NCBI RefSeq assembly: GCF_026210795.1
Contig: NC_089454.1
Coordinates: 124,001 to 188,000 of the forward strand
Direction of reading: 5' to 3'
From: Rhizophagus irregularis
Taxonomy: Eukaryota > Glomeromycota > Glomeromycetes > Glomerales > Glomeraceae
Length of the DNA: 64,000 bases
The notes beneath the pieces are model-generated. The model made no database searches, had not been told where the DNA came from, and worked only from the letters and a program-made list of their open reading frames with translations. Numbering within the stretch: the stretch's first letter is position 1; every line of letters begins with the position of its first letter. The position numbers and the translations under genes were made by a program. Below, piece by piece: positions 1 to 10,399 of this stretch.

Positions 1-200
1 CACTTAACTGGTTTACTCCTTGCAACTTACCACTATTGATTTAATTCGGCGTTCCCTTAATCTTGAATTTTTCATAAATGGTGGATGCAATTTTTACCCA
101 TCTCACTATGACGATATTGAGGATTTATAACTAGTTATAATTAATAAACGTATACGATATTTGTAAAGTTTAAATCAAATGAACATTTCCAATTTTTTTT
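1..200 (-). pseudogene. Relic of a Myb-like gene (second repeat)
   Basis: Read on the minus strand, this stretch matches the end of intron 2 and the start of exon 3 of the intact Myb gene at 37,427-37,971. An acceptor-like TAACTAG is followed by a frame reading WVKIASTIYEKFKIKG, which aligns with WARIAAIINDTFKTKR of the intact gene. A codon that is CAA (Gln) in the intact gene is TAA here. The copy is cut by the window edge or decayed, so it is a pseudogene fragment. The match was made by eye. Confidence 0.55.
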
Positions 201-1100
201 CTTTCATGGCATTACCGTATAACGGGGCCATAGTACCCCGGGTATGGATACAGATTTCAGCCTTATATCCCATACCATTGCGTGAGTTTTTATTATTAGT
301 AGATAATGTATAAAATTTTTATAATAATTGTGATAATTGAGTAAGCTGGTGGTAGTAATGCATGGTCGTAGACTCGTAGTATTACCAAAATGCAATGTGA
401 TAATATATCAAATTTATTAAAACGAATTACCTTGTGTTATTGAAAACTTCGAAGTAACATATACAGTAACAAATTTGAAAATATTAAGAACAACGATAAT
501 TTATCACTATAACTAAGTCTTTCGTCAACAGATAGGTTCTCTTGATATTGGGAAGTCGACCTTCTGTAATATCAACCTGTGAGTTTTAACATAACGACAA
601 ATTCTTATAAAAATTTTGGTGTTCTTTTGAATAAACTAATCTTTTCAACAGATAATTATTTTTTTTAATTAATTCGGTTTTCTTAAATCTTGAATTTTTT
701 ATAAAGCAACTTTTTAAATAAATTGTGGATTATTTGCCAAATGTATAAATGTATATAAAAGTATTTGTAAATGAAACATTTAATATTTCGTGTTTTTCAA
801 ATCATAAAGAGAATCGGACAATTTATATAAATAATATTCAATTTGAAGATACAAATTATAAATTCATCGTCTAAATCATGAATTAAATTGTTTTTGATTC
901 AATGATATTGGGAGAAAAAGTTTTTGGAATATCGGTCACGGAGTCCTTCATTGATTGGTGAAAATGGCAACTACGTAAGCGATATTAGTTATGATAATCA
1001 AATCTGTATATTCGTCTTCATATTTTTCATTTAAGCATTTATTGATACAATTACCGTATGTTGTGTTGCTTTTCATTATAACGAGTCCACTTTGCATCCA
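200..1100. other. Gene-poor stretch with a second Myb-like remnant
   Basis: No gene is visible. About 38 bases at 669-705 repeat the sequence at 41-75 (a TTAATTCGG block followed by CTTGAATTTTT and ATAAA), which suggests another fragment of the Myb-like relic. An imperfect inverted repeat (TTGATATTG then AATATCAA) lies near 541-575. The 100-200 bases before 1,115 must hold the promoter of the ubiquitin gene, but no clear TATA or CAAT element was identified. Confidence 0.35.
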
Positions 1101-1114
1101 TCCCAAATTTCGCC

Positions 1115-2523
1115 ATGCAGGTATTTGTAAAAACACTAACCGGAAAAACGGTAACCTTGGAGGTAGAGTCGTCTGATACCATCAGCCTAGTTAAATGCAA
1201 GATCCAAGACAAGGAAGGAATTCCCCCTGATAGTCAACGTTTTATTTTTGCTGGAAGTCAATTGGAAGATGAGCGTACCTTGAGTGATTATAATATCCAG
1301 AAAGAGAGCACAATTTCTCTCATCTTGAAACTACGTGGTGGGATGTTTCAAGAAACTAGTGGCCGCAATGGATTTGCAACACTCACGCAAAATGTGCTAA
1401 CACCTAAAGAACGTCCACAAAATGGAATTCGTGCGGTAAAAGTGAATGGAAAGGAACAAGGTTGACACTGATGGATCGCTTCTTACTATTTAAATATTCG
1501 GAATGTCCTGATTTTATGACTTGTGCTTTGATTGTATTACAATGTCTAACTTGCTTAATGCAGACCCAAAGGAGTCTCCGAAAGGACCTTCTGTTGCCTC
1601 CCCAATACTACCAGATACGAAAGAGAAATTATTAGCTCTGTTACGTGAAGAAGAGCGTCAAAGGTTTTCACCTGAAATACAAAAAAAGTATTTTGAAGTT
1701 GGGAGTGATCCTACGTGTGCCAAAGATTGGATGGATGTCACTGATCAGATGCAGCATGAGTTGGTTCGAGAGTTTGGATATTCAGATGAGGCAGTACAAT
1801 TATTGCGGCGTGCACCACAGCTTTATCCGGGTAAAACGTATTTCCATCTCTCTTTCAACTTTTTTTTTACAATATTTAATCTTATGTCTTTTTTCTCATC
1901 ATCCAGATGATCCTGAATTCCGTACAACGCAAGTGTATGTTCGCAACAATATTGCTAATATTGGAAATCTCACTGAAGGAATGCCGGCACCTGATTGCCC
2001 ATTGGTTCCTCTAGAACCTTCGATTTTTACAGCAATAATTGATAATGGTAACACTACTTCACCAAATTTAGTTCCTTTACGTTCGCTTTGTAAATCAGGA
2101 CGACCTCTTGTTCTTCTTGGTGGATCATATACTTGTCCTTTATACCGATACATTTCTCATGTACTCAATGATATATACGTTCGATATAAAACACAAGTAG
2201 ATTTTTACATGATTCAAATCCGAGAAGCACACGCCTCTGATGTTTGGCCCATTGGTAACATTGTAGATGTTAAGGAGCATCGCACATTGTCTGATCGTTT
2301 AGCTGCTGCTCGTGAAATGGTTAAAAAAACCCAGTTAGAAATTCCCGTACTAGCAGATACAATGGATGATACTTTTTTAAAATTGTACTCACCATGGCCA
2401 TTCCGCTTTTTTGTCATTGCGGATGGTACTTTAAAACTTGTTGGAATGCCAAAAGAAGCACATTACGATACAACAGATCTCGTTAAATGTTTAAATGATC
2501 TTTTATGCGACAAAAAGGAATAA
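1115..2523 (+). CDS. Ubiquitin-like / iodothyronine deiodinase-like fusion protein
   Basis: Proposed exons are 1115-1460, 1564-1830 and 1907-2523 (1,230 nt, 409 aa). Residues 1-76 are a divergent ubiquitin ending LRGG, followed by a ~40-residue tail. The rest is thioredoxin-fold, deiodinase-like: the active-site segment reads GSYTCPLY, with Cys (about residue 281) where vertebrate enzymes carry selenocysteine, and EAHASD (His about 313) is followed by [12 protein letters not shown], both family hallmarks. Intron 2 (GTAAAA..TCCAG) is clear. Intron 1 has a weak donor (AAG|GTTGAC) but a CTAAC branch site just before ATGCAG, and splicing keeps frame exactly. The ubiquitin ORF would otherwise stop one codon after that donor, leaving no room for a second promoter. 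The alternative is two genes, ubiquitin 1115-1465 and deiodinase starting at ATG 1542. Fungi lack thyroid hormone, so the substrate is unknown. Confidence 0.75.
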
Positions 2524-3039
2524 TATCTTTTTTTTAAGTTTCTAAGGCTATTCAAACTTGTAATATATATTCATATTTATACGCAGTTTTTTTGACTTGT
2601 TTTTGTATTTTTTGTATTATATAAGATCTATACATCTAACTATATACAGTATCTGATTTGAAAAATCAACAAAATAATTTTTTAAATAAAGAATTTAGTT
2701 AGTTTAAATTATATGTTAATATTATTTAATTATGTAATAATAGAATTAAATAAATAACTAACATATTGAGATAGCTTTAAGCAGACAATACCAACTCGAA
2801 GCCTATTATGAACGATTCTATCTATTGAGGATAGCATCTTTGACAATAGGTAAAAGTAATACTACAAATACATCAGTTCTCAATTTTTTCAGTCACGGAC
2901 CCTAAAAGTCCTGCATGTGACTAACACGTGATCCAAACAAAAAATAGTTATGTAAGTTGTATGAAACAATTTTGTAATTTGCGAATTTATTGAAATTTCA
3001 TTTAATTATTTTGTAAGCTAAAACTAATTTGGCATAAAA
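2524..3039. other. Intergenic, nothing recognised
   Basis: AT-rich spacer between the 3' ends of two convergent genes. It holds the likely 3' UTR and polyadenylation region of the deiodinase gene. A short imperfect inverted repeat (GTCACGGAC .. GTCC..GTGAC) sits near 2,893-2,922. No ORF of note. Confidence 0.4.
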
Positions 3040-3593
3040 TTAATCGACATGAAAGAAATTCTTGTCTTCTGAGAATTCGGATTTCCTGGCTCCTAACTTA
3101 ATAACCAAGTACGCTTGCCCGATTGGCACCGGATTGTTAGTTCCGGCTACAATACTACCTTGTAGACCTTGGGGCACGTGGAAACCGTTGGGAATAAGAT
3201 TTCCATTACGAATACCGTCTCGAACAGCATGCAATTCTTGGATATTCCTAAAGTGGAAAATGCAACGACTTTGTTCATCTCTACGTTGAGCATTGTTGAG
3301 GTTGTACGTAGCAAATTGGTCCATTGCGTTATTGTAGGCATAGTTATTGATCCATAATTGATTTGGTTTTATTATCAAAATCGGATCTAATTCATCAGTC
3401 TTAGAAATTGCTTAACATATCTTTTGACAATGGCGTTTCCTGCTTCCGGAAAGATCGGTTTGATTGTTTCTTTGATGGTCGGATATAACGATAAATCAAG
3501 TTCTATAATGAAATATTAGAAATGATTAGAATATTCAAGTATTGATTATTTGAAAAATAGATTTTTACCTTCATTCTCACTTTTTTTGAACAT
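3040..3593 (-). pseudogene. Unrecognised gene with a frame break
   Basis: Exon 1 (3569-3593) starts at an ATG and is followed by a 66-nt intron (GTAAAAATC .. CATTATAG). Exon 2 continues in frame as ELDLSLYPTIKETIKPIFPE and then stops at 3387-3389. A second open stretch, 3040-3378, begins with DPILIIKPNQLW and runs 112 codons with convincing amino-acid composition. The two reading frames meet at the stop with a one-base offset, and no plausible intron could be found that joins them. This is most simply one gene (~160 aa) broken by a single-base frameshift. An assembly indel is possible. The family was not recognised. Confidence 0.5.
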
Positions 3594-3960
3594 TTGAGTT
3601 GTTGAGAAAAAAGAGATCCAAGTTTATTTATTATCATTTTATTAAATTTATTTTATTTTATATTAATTTTTTCGTCGGATCTTAAAATATCAAAATGATC
3701 CTCTTAAAAACCAATTTGATTGTAACCCATCCCCTTCATTTTTGAAAAATTTTTAAAAATAAACAAGCTTATGAAATGTCACGTCAATTTGATTGTTTGT
3801 TTAACGTACCCCGCCCCCCCTCATTTTTGAAAAATTTTTGAAAAATAAATAAGCTTATGATATGTCACGTGACTTTATAGTAGGCTAAGTAGGCTACATA
3901 TAATTGTAAAAAAATGTATATTTCTTTTATCAATCTTATTTTTTCAATTATCATTATTAT
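3594..3960. repeat. Two-copy direct repeat in a spacer
   Basis: Two imperfect copies of an ~80-bp unit lie at about 3,720-3,790 and 3,815-3,870. Each has CTTCATTTTTGAAAAATTTTT-like sequence, then AAGCTTATGA and TGTCACGT; the second ends in the palindrome GTCACGTGAC. The rest is AT-rich spacer. Confidence 0.5.
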
Positions 3961-3967
3961 TTTTAAA

Positions 3968-4279
3968 ATGTGGTTCATATTAGCTGTCTACAAAGAAAAG
4001 AAATTATTAAATGAAGATGCAGTAGAAATGGTATCTACAGAAACTTTGGTGATTTACTGTTCGAAGTTTTAGACTATGATATATTTGATCAACCAATAGT
4101 TGTTCAATTTTACAATGAATTAACGAAAATTGGACCAACGTTAAATATGGTTTAAGTGCAAATTGGTTTGTGTGAAAAGTTTCAACCATGTCAAGTTAGA
4201 TTTACGTTAAAAGAGCTATGTACCCATTTTGTCAAAGATAATTGGCTGACAAGAGGAAGGATTAATGTAAGAAGTTAGA
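3968..4279 (+). pseudogene. Decayed coding fragment, family unknown
   Basis: Codons read MWFILAVYKEKKLLNEDAVE, then shift frame into NFGDLLFEVLDYDIFDQPIV and VQFYNELTKIGPTLNMV, meet an in-frame TAA at about 4,153, and continue in the same frame as VQIGLCEKFQPCQVRFTLKE with a final stop near 4,278. Composition is clearly protein-like across both breaks, so this is a pseudogene with at least one frameshift and one internal stop. No family recognised. Confidence 0.4.
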
Positions 4280-4454
4280 TAAAACAATAAAATCAATTTT
4301 ATTAATAAATTACTCAATAAATTCTGTTTACAATAATACAAGTTTATATACTTATATCTTGATACTTACTTAATTTGGCCCCCCTCAATTTTTAAAAAAA
4401 TCTGGACCAAACAAACTATTAAATTTATTAAATTGGAGTGGTCTTATATATAGA

Positions 4455-5065
4455 TAGCGTTAAATTCTTTTATTGTTAAATTAAGGAGAGATTCAGATTT
4501 TCGTGATGATTCCAAAATTGATCCTGCAAAAGGATGCCTCGGTTAGTGAATCTTTTATCCACCTCGTGCAAATATAAGCAATAATCAAGCGAAAAATCAA
4601 ATGAAAATTCTAATAAAATTTAAACCTACCATTATTTTCACTGATATTTACAATCTGTATATTCCGCAAAAGTAATAATAAGGTAGGTTGGTTTGTAGTT
4701 CGGATTAGCTTCTTGAAACATGTCATCACGATGTTAATCGATTTTCTCATCTTTTTAGATGTCCCAAAATAAAATGGACATATTACTCCTCTTGTTATAT
4801 ATCGGCGTTCCTTCCCTCTTTGATAGCATCATATGTTTCTCTCTTTTCTCTTGTAACTCAATTCTAAGATTTAAAAAATCAATAAAGTTGGAAACTGTTG
4901 ATTTTCACGACGTGACCGCGAGGAATTACGGCTATTATTAAAATATTTATCCCCTATTGAAGTAGACAATAAGAATTACATGTGAGAAAAACAAATTTTA
5001 AATCTAAACTTTTATGATGATTTATTACTCCATATGGAATTAATTATAACTGATTTTCATAGATA
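4455..5065 (+). repeat. Dispersed repeat, copy 1 (inverted copy at 27,600-28,135)
   Basis: This segment is repeated in reverse complement near 27,600-28,135. Shared blocks include the GATAGCGTTAAATT start, ATATAAGCAATAATCAAGCG, TATATTCCGCAAAAGTAATA, GTTAATCGATTTTCTCATC, CCCAAAATAAAAT-like sequence, TATATCGGCGTTCC, and GACAATAAGAATTACATGTG. Copy 1 carries about 115 extra bases (about 4,825-4,940) that copy 2 lacks. No transposase or terminal repeats were seen, so the element class is unknown. Confidence 0.7.
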
Positions 5066-5528
5066 TTGTTATACTAAAATCGTTTATAAACTACATTTAT
5101 TTTATTCATTTTATTAAATACTGCGCCAAGGAAAATCTTAAGTTCATCAGCGAATACTGATATACTGATCAAATTATTGTCTTTTTTTTTACATTTTTCG
5201 CACGAAACACTCTTCAACTTCTTCGAACTCTGGCTGGAGAATAGCGCGTAGGATTATTGTAAATAAAATTGATAATATATTCCATAAATATCCTAAATTA
5301 ATAGGTAAGTGTGCCTCACGCAGTTTCTTTATCCGCCCAATGTTACTTCATTCACTATACGATGCAGATTAAGGATTTTTCCAGCTAACTATATGATTAC
5401 ATGACTACAGTCTTCCCCGGCAGATTGGATCAAATATTTCGGTAAAAGAATATAACATTTTTCTTAACCGAAACGAAAACACTGGATATAAGTTTAATTA
5501 GGAGAGAGGTGAAGTATTCATTGTTGAA
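5066..5528. other. Intergenic, nothing recognised
   Basis: AT-rich sequence between the dispersed repeat and the Uma2-like relic. No coding signal or structured repeat was seen. Confidence 0.35.
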
Positions 5529-6485
5529 ATGGCCAAGGCAGTACACGAAGCTGCAGTTTCATATATTCAAGACTGCTTTAAAGAACCTAATAATGGTGTA
5601 AAAGTCGGCCCGATAGAGGTGCTCAATCAGCCATTTAAGAGATTCTACTTGGTTTTCCGTTATCGGCTTATATTAATAGTTCACATCTGTTTCCTATAGA
5701 CCATTATAAACCAACCGGACATGGGGAACAATTTGCGGCAGATATCTCTGTTTGTGGAAGAGTTCCTAATGTTATAAAACCCTTAATTCCGCACCCCGGT
5801 CCGCCCCCGAGTGATGTACAGTAGATGTACTTTTATAGTTTTATACTTCATTGACAATTATTTTCAGAGTCAATTTCCCAATATTAATATATATTTACAC
5901 AGGGTAACCCTCACGCGAGAATCATCGGTGAAATAGCCAACACTCAAAGCATCACTGCCTTGAATACGAAATGCGAAGCATGGATGCACGAAACATATGT
6001 TCGTTGTGTACTTGGAATAAAGCTTTTTCCTAAACAAGCTATTAGGGGAAGTTGTTCATCATGCAATGTTGGTATGTATTTTACATCAATTATTTTCATT
6101 TTTATGAGATTTTTTAATAATAGCTTAATAGGCTAGGCTGTGGACGCCATTGGGAGGAAGCGTCTTATCTACAAATGCAACAGCAGGAGTACATGTTACC
6201 GAGGTGGGATTAGTATATTATATTATTGTGATCAAATTTCAATGGGCTAAAGTAATTTTTGCAACATGATAGTGGGATTTTGGCACGATACAATATAATA
6301 ATAATACACCTACACCTACCGGTTGCGACGCCTTGAATAACCCTGCCTTTCAAATCCTTATTCCAATCATAGATGCTTTCTATGACCCTCCAACCGTTGC
6401 AGTTGTATGTACCTGGAACAGTTGTTGGTATAAGTTTGGAATTGATTTATTTGAACTTCAACAAGTGGTTGTAGCAAAAAATTAA
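5529..6485 (+). pseudogene. Uma2-like (DUF820, PD-(D/E)XK) nuclease relic
   Basis: The pieces read in order: MAKAVHEAAVSYIQDCF.., then in another frame HYKPTGHGEQFAADISVCG and GNPHARIIGEIANTQSIT.. with AWMHETYVRCVLGIKLFP (exon from 5903 to a GTATGT donor at 6072), LWTPLGGSVLSTNATAGV, and finally TEWDFGTIQYN to the stop at 6485. This order matches the Uma2-type putative endonuclease family that is abundant in Glomeromycotina, recalled from memory. The frame breaks near 5,637 (consistent with one lost base) and does not close at the 6,071/6,132 junction. The gene is therefore probably inactivated, but recently, because most of the protein is still legible. Confidence 0.65.
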
Positions 6486-7130
6486 AATATGAAACATTCA
6501 TTGCTTATTTGATTCATGCTCTTCAAATACTTTGTTAGCCTGTTGGATAAATTCTTGCCTCAAACAGAAAGACGTGCAGAAAGTTCATTGGCGATTTTAG
6601 TACTAACTACTGCATTAAGCTTTTGTTCATTTCAATAAAGGTCATTTCAATTTCTGTAAAAATACCATTAATTTTTTGGATATACGTGTGGAAAGGTCAT
6701 TAGCAATTTTATTATCACGTTTAGCGTTTTTTTTCTAGTCTAATTCATCGTGATGAGGTAGTTAAAATCAATTGAGTTTTATTTTTTTATTAGCCATTAT
6801 ATTAATTCAACTTGTTAAACGCAGACTTATGAGACTTTAATGCAGTTAATTACTCAGTCTATGCAGAGATTACTTAAAAATACGGCTATAGAGCCAGCAC
6901 CTGGAAGATTTATATTTGATTCCAATAGCCCTGCGAACACTAGTTAGGATGAGAAGATTTTTTTAACAAGCCTTTTAATAATAAAATTTTATACAAAGAT
7001 GTAAATTATTCAATGTTATGTGACAAATGTAAAGATTTCGTTTTATTAATACAGTAATAAAAATAAATACGAAGCTCGGGACTTTGCCCGTAGTGTTGTA
7101 CATGATAAATTTCTATGCTAGCATACATGT
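6486..7130. other. Spacer with one isolated exon-like fragment
   Basis: Mostly AT-rich and featureless. At about 6,826-6,947 an acceptor-like AACGCAG is followed by an open stretch reading TYETLMQLITQSMQRLLKNT and ending NSPANTS then a stop. It looks like the last exon of a lost gene, but no upstream partner was found. Confidence 0.3.
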
Positions 7131-7990
7131 TTATTCTTTTTTAAGGTATTCTTGAACCCTAGCCTTTTTCTTCTTCGGCTCTTTCCCAACGTCAGTTCTA
7201 TTTTTGCGTAATTCGGCTTCGTTTTCTTCGGCAATGGCCTTGTTGAGGCTGATATGATATTCGGTTTCACTTGTACATGAAATACTTTCTGACGTATAGA
7301 GGAGAAAATACCACTCCGTGGCTGTAGTGATGATGCCATAGAGATAGTCGAATTCTTCCCCGAACGTCATCCGCTTTTCGTTTCCTCTTGTTAATTTGGT
7401 GGGCACTCTCGCATTGTATAACGTTCTGTGGGACGGATGGTCCATTAGCAGATGAAACTTAAACTTTAACCTGAGTCGTATATCCTTAAGGTAATGCAAC
7501 AGAGCTTCGTCATTATCATCGATCTTGTGTGTTTCTTTTCACAAGCAATTTACTATCCGTTAGTAATGCGTAGAAGCAACTTAAAAATAAGCGAAAAAAA
7601 AACTTACTTGATACAATTTGCGGTATGTCTGTTATTCGTCCATCTTCAACGCCATACTTTGCTAGCTCTCTTTCAAGTCTTTCTTAGTCTTGTACGAGGA
7701 GAATGACCTCAATTTTCTCTCCTTACACTCCTTAGCGAAGTCCGCAAAACTGTTGCAGGTCCTAAACCTAAACCAATACTTCGAAGCTTTTCTTCGGTTA
7801 TCTTGAGGAAGGCACGACCAATAATCTCCTCCTTTTCTAAAATTTTGATAGCCACTCGCTAAGTTTCAAGTCTTTTTCCTTACGCAAGAAATTTATCAGT
7901 TCCTCAGTAATTTTTTAACTTCATCCGCCAACGTGACCGTCTCATTTCCAGTAGTAGTGGAGGTAGAGGTAGAAGCTGGTGTATCTACAA
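7131..7990 (-). pseudogene. SAM-domain / nuclease-like (Crinkler-associated) gene relic
   Basis: Minus-strand fragments in order: a Ser/Thr-rich start (DTPASTSTSTTTGNETVTL), SAM-domain pieces EELINFLRKEKDLKLSEW and IIGRAFLKITEEKLRSIGLG in different frames, FAKECKERKLRSFSSYK, and LAKYGVEDGRITDIPQIV. An intron (GTAAGT at about 7,605 to CACACAAG) follows, then IDDNDEALLHYLKD and the C-terminal part FDYLYGIITTATEWYFLLY (ORF 7131-7499). This is the SAM plus PD-(D/E)XK-like family common in Rhizophagus, recalled rather than searched. At least two frameshifts lie in the SAM part, and roughly 100 residues of the nuclease core usually found between the two halves are missing. Confidence 0.6.
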
Positions 7991-8310
7991 TATTACAATA
8001 TCTGACATAGCGTTACGTTTTTATCGTGATATTTGGCTCGGACAAAAAAATAGTGTTACGTCCGGAATAATACCGATGTGAAATAAAAAAATACTTCTTC
8101 AGCATTCTTAGCCCAGCTATGTCCACCGGCTAGGAGAAAGCAAAGCGTTAATATATGATTTTATGTCGCACAAACAGGTCGGGTGATTTTCACCATTGCG
8201 TACATTGCGTAATTGCACGTGGTTTATATAAATATATCGATACTTTATTATTATTTATGAGGAGCAACTGATACAATAATATTGCGACACACATGATGTG
8301 AATAAAAATA

Positions 8311-8538
8311 TTATTTATCTTTGCTTAGTACCTCTGGCACCGTTTCAGTAGGAGGGTACACGATAACATTGATTCCCTTTTCACCAGAATAGATACGTTG
8401 AGGTTGTATAGGGAAATGAGTAAAAATTCTATCTTGCGGTTCCATTCTTATTGCACCCTCTACTTCAAATTCATTGATGTTTCTTAAGTTGTTGATTATG
8501 ACACTAACAGATATAAACCCAACCTTATATAAGGACAA
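8311..8538 (-). CDS. Small hypothetical ORF, possibly the end of a decayed gene
   Basis: A 75-codon ORF with protein-like composition (EGAIRMEPQDRIFTHFPIQ, then RIYSGEKGINVIVYPP). Upstream on the same strand, fragments such as RLVAIQDLPYKQIVTTKA and RFQDIDSTSLS appear in shifted frames with stops. The ORF may be the surviving 3' part of a larger broken gene. Family not recognised. Confidence 0.3.
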   Translation of the reverse strand: MSLYKVGFISVSVIINNLRNINEFEVEGAIRMEPQDRIFTHFPIQPQRIYSGEKGINVIVYPPTETVPEVLSKDK

Positions 8539-8913
8539 ACTGGTTGAATCAATATCTTGAAATCGATCTAGACGACGGTTTCAATTTCATCCGCAAGAGA
8601 AGAAACTCTTACGCCCGGCGATCTCAAAATTACGAGTCCCTCAGCCTTTCATAGCTTATGCTTTTGTCGTCACGATTTGCTTATATGGTAGGTCCTGTAT
8701 TGCAACTAGACGCTCTTTCACATTTTTCTCATGTTTGTATGGGGAAAAATAAAGGTATTGGTTAGCTTCAATTATAATATGCGAACGTATTAGCCAATCA
8801 AATTAATTTAAATCACGTGATTTTATATTATGTCAGCAAAAAATTGATTTTATTTATTAAATGTTTATTTTTTTAAAAAGTTATTTAATTTTAAAATTCT
8901 AATAGCGGTACCA

Positions 8914-9165
8914 TCAAGTATATATTATTACAACAACCTCAAACTGATGTACAAGCCAAATCGCTGATGTTTTGACACAAGAGACAGTAGCTATGTTTCT
9001 AAAATAATAATAAAAAAGATTAATTACTTTGATAATAATGTAACATAATTTAAAAAAAACATACGTTGCTCGAAAGGCTATTGGCACTTCTGTACGTAGT
9101 CCTTGCACCTCTGTACGTAGTCCTTTGGTGTGTCTAATATCATGCTGATCACAAACATAGTGCAA
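8914..9165 (-). CDS. Possible small two-exon gene, function unknown
   Basis: The first part reads HYVCDQHDIRHTKGLRTEVQ and then repeats GLRTEV, followed by a GTATG donor. An acceptor (TTATTTTAG) at about 9,002 leads to an open stretch IATVSCVKTSAIWLVHQF. The internal duplication GLRTEVQ/GLRTEVP comes from a short tandem repeat. Support is weak: no family, small size. Confidence 0.25.
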   Translation of the reverse strand: MHYVCDQHDIRHTKGLRTEVQGLRTEVPIAFRATYVFFKLCYIIIKVINLFYYYFRNIATVSCVKTSAIWLVHQFEVVVIIYT

Positions 9166-9489
9166 GCCGTATAGTAAAAATCATTAGTGAAGATTTTTTA
9201 TGTAAAATTTCGAAACTTTCATTATTAATAAATTATTAATTAAAATTGCTCATGTAAAAAATTTAATTTCCTAAATTCTTTCTAGACTTTATAACTTTTA
9301 CCATTATTAAATGTAAATCTTTAGACATTAATCTAATAAATTACAACCGCGAATTTTTAAAATTTATCAATTTCGTTTATTTCCGCCAGATAAGAAAACT
9401 GTTCAAAATATCTTGTGCTTGTTCATTTTCTAACTCTACACTACTATTAGAATTCATTTCTTTTCAAATATGGCGAAGATTATCTTGTG

Positions 9490-10191
9490 TTATTTTTTCG
9501 ATTCCACACCATCTAAACCAGAAATCTGAAGTCGTGCTTGTTGAAATTCTGCGCTCATATTTGGATCCACCCTAATGTCATAGCGATTAAATAAACCTTC
9601 AAGTTGTTGTTCATAGATTACAACACTGTAAATTCGATACTTTATAAATTCACTTGCAAAACTATCAAATTGTTCAAAGAAATTTTGGTCAGATAATGCT
9701 TCAAGCAACCCAAATGTATTTTTATTATTATTTATTATGTCTTCTTGCAAAGATTTAATGTATGATTTTTCTTGTAAAGTAGAATAATCTGATTCAGGTC
9801 GGGAATAAAATACATGTAAAAATGCACGAGCATAATCTGATCCATAATCACCACCCAATCTGCAAACACTTAATGGTAAGTGGATCCAGACTTTCATCCA
9901 CTTCGCAAATCCGTTTAATGCATGTTCAACTCCGGATTTTAAAGATTCACACAATTCATTAAAAACATCTATAGGTAAAAGATTTTCTGCTTCATATAAT
10001 TCTTCGCCAAAAATATCAAATACGTTGTCGATACTATTTCGAAGTTTTTCTATCCATACTGACACCATATCTGACATTTTATGTGCCTGATTTCCAGCAG
10101 GAAGATATTCTAATCCATTTGGACTGTAAATCCGAGGAATTGGGTCGTAACTAGTTAAAAATTGATAAATTGGTTCATACAAATTTGACAA
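9490..10191 (-). CDS. Hypothetical protein, single ORF
   Basis: An open frame of 233 codons with good amino-acid composition, rich in Asp, Glu and aromatic residues, with no membrane segments or recognised motif. The frame opens with TTG. The first in-frame ATG is 38 codons later (MSDMVSVWIEKL), yet the 38 codons before it (for example YDPIPRIYSPNGLEYLPAG) look coding, and an in-frame TGA sits just upstream with no acceptor between. Either translation starts at the internal ATG (195 aa) or the true 5' exon has been lost. It lies next to a Crinkler relic on the same strand, but the two do not join in any evident way. Confidence 0.5.
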   Translation of the reverse strand: MSNLYEPIYQFLTSYDPIPRIYSPNGLEYLPAGNQAHKMSDMVSVWIEKLRNSIDNVFDIFGEELYEAENLLPIDVFNELCESLKSGVEHALNGFAKWMKVWIHLPLSVCRLGGDYGSDYARAFLHVFYSRPESDYSTLQEKSYIKSLQEDIINNNKNTFGLLEALSDQNFFEQFDSFASEFIKYRIYSVVIYEQQLEGLFNRYDIRVDPNMSAEFQQARLQISGLDGVESKK

Positions 10192-10399
10192 GATAACGAA
10201 TTTGTAAATTCAGTTGTATATTATTTATCCCATTCATTAAATACTTTCCACTTTTGAAGATAACTTAGGAACATTACTTGCCATACTTAATTTTTCCAAA
10301 AAGTACTGAGCGAATTGTTTGTGCCTCAAGCGTGGTGGTAGTTTCCTTAAAGATTTTGTCAAAATCTTGATCCTTTATATTGCGAAGAATGCCTTACCA

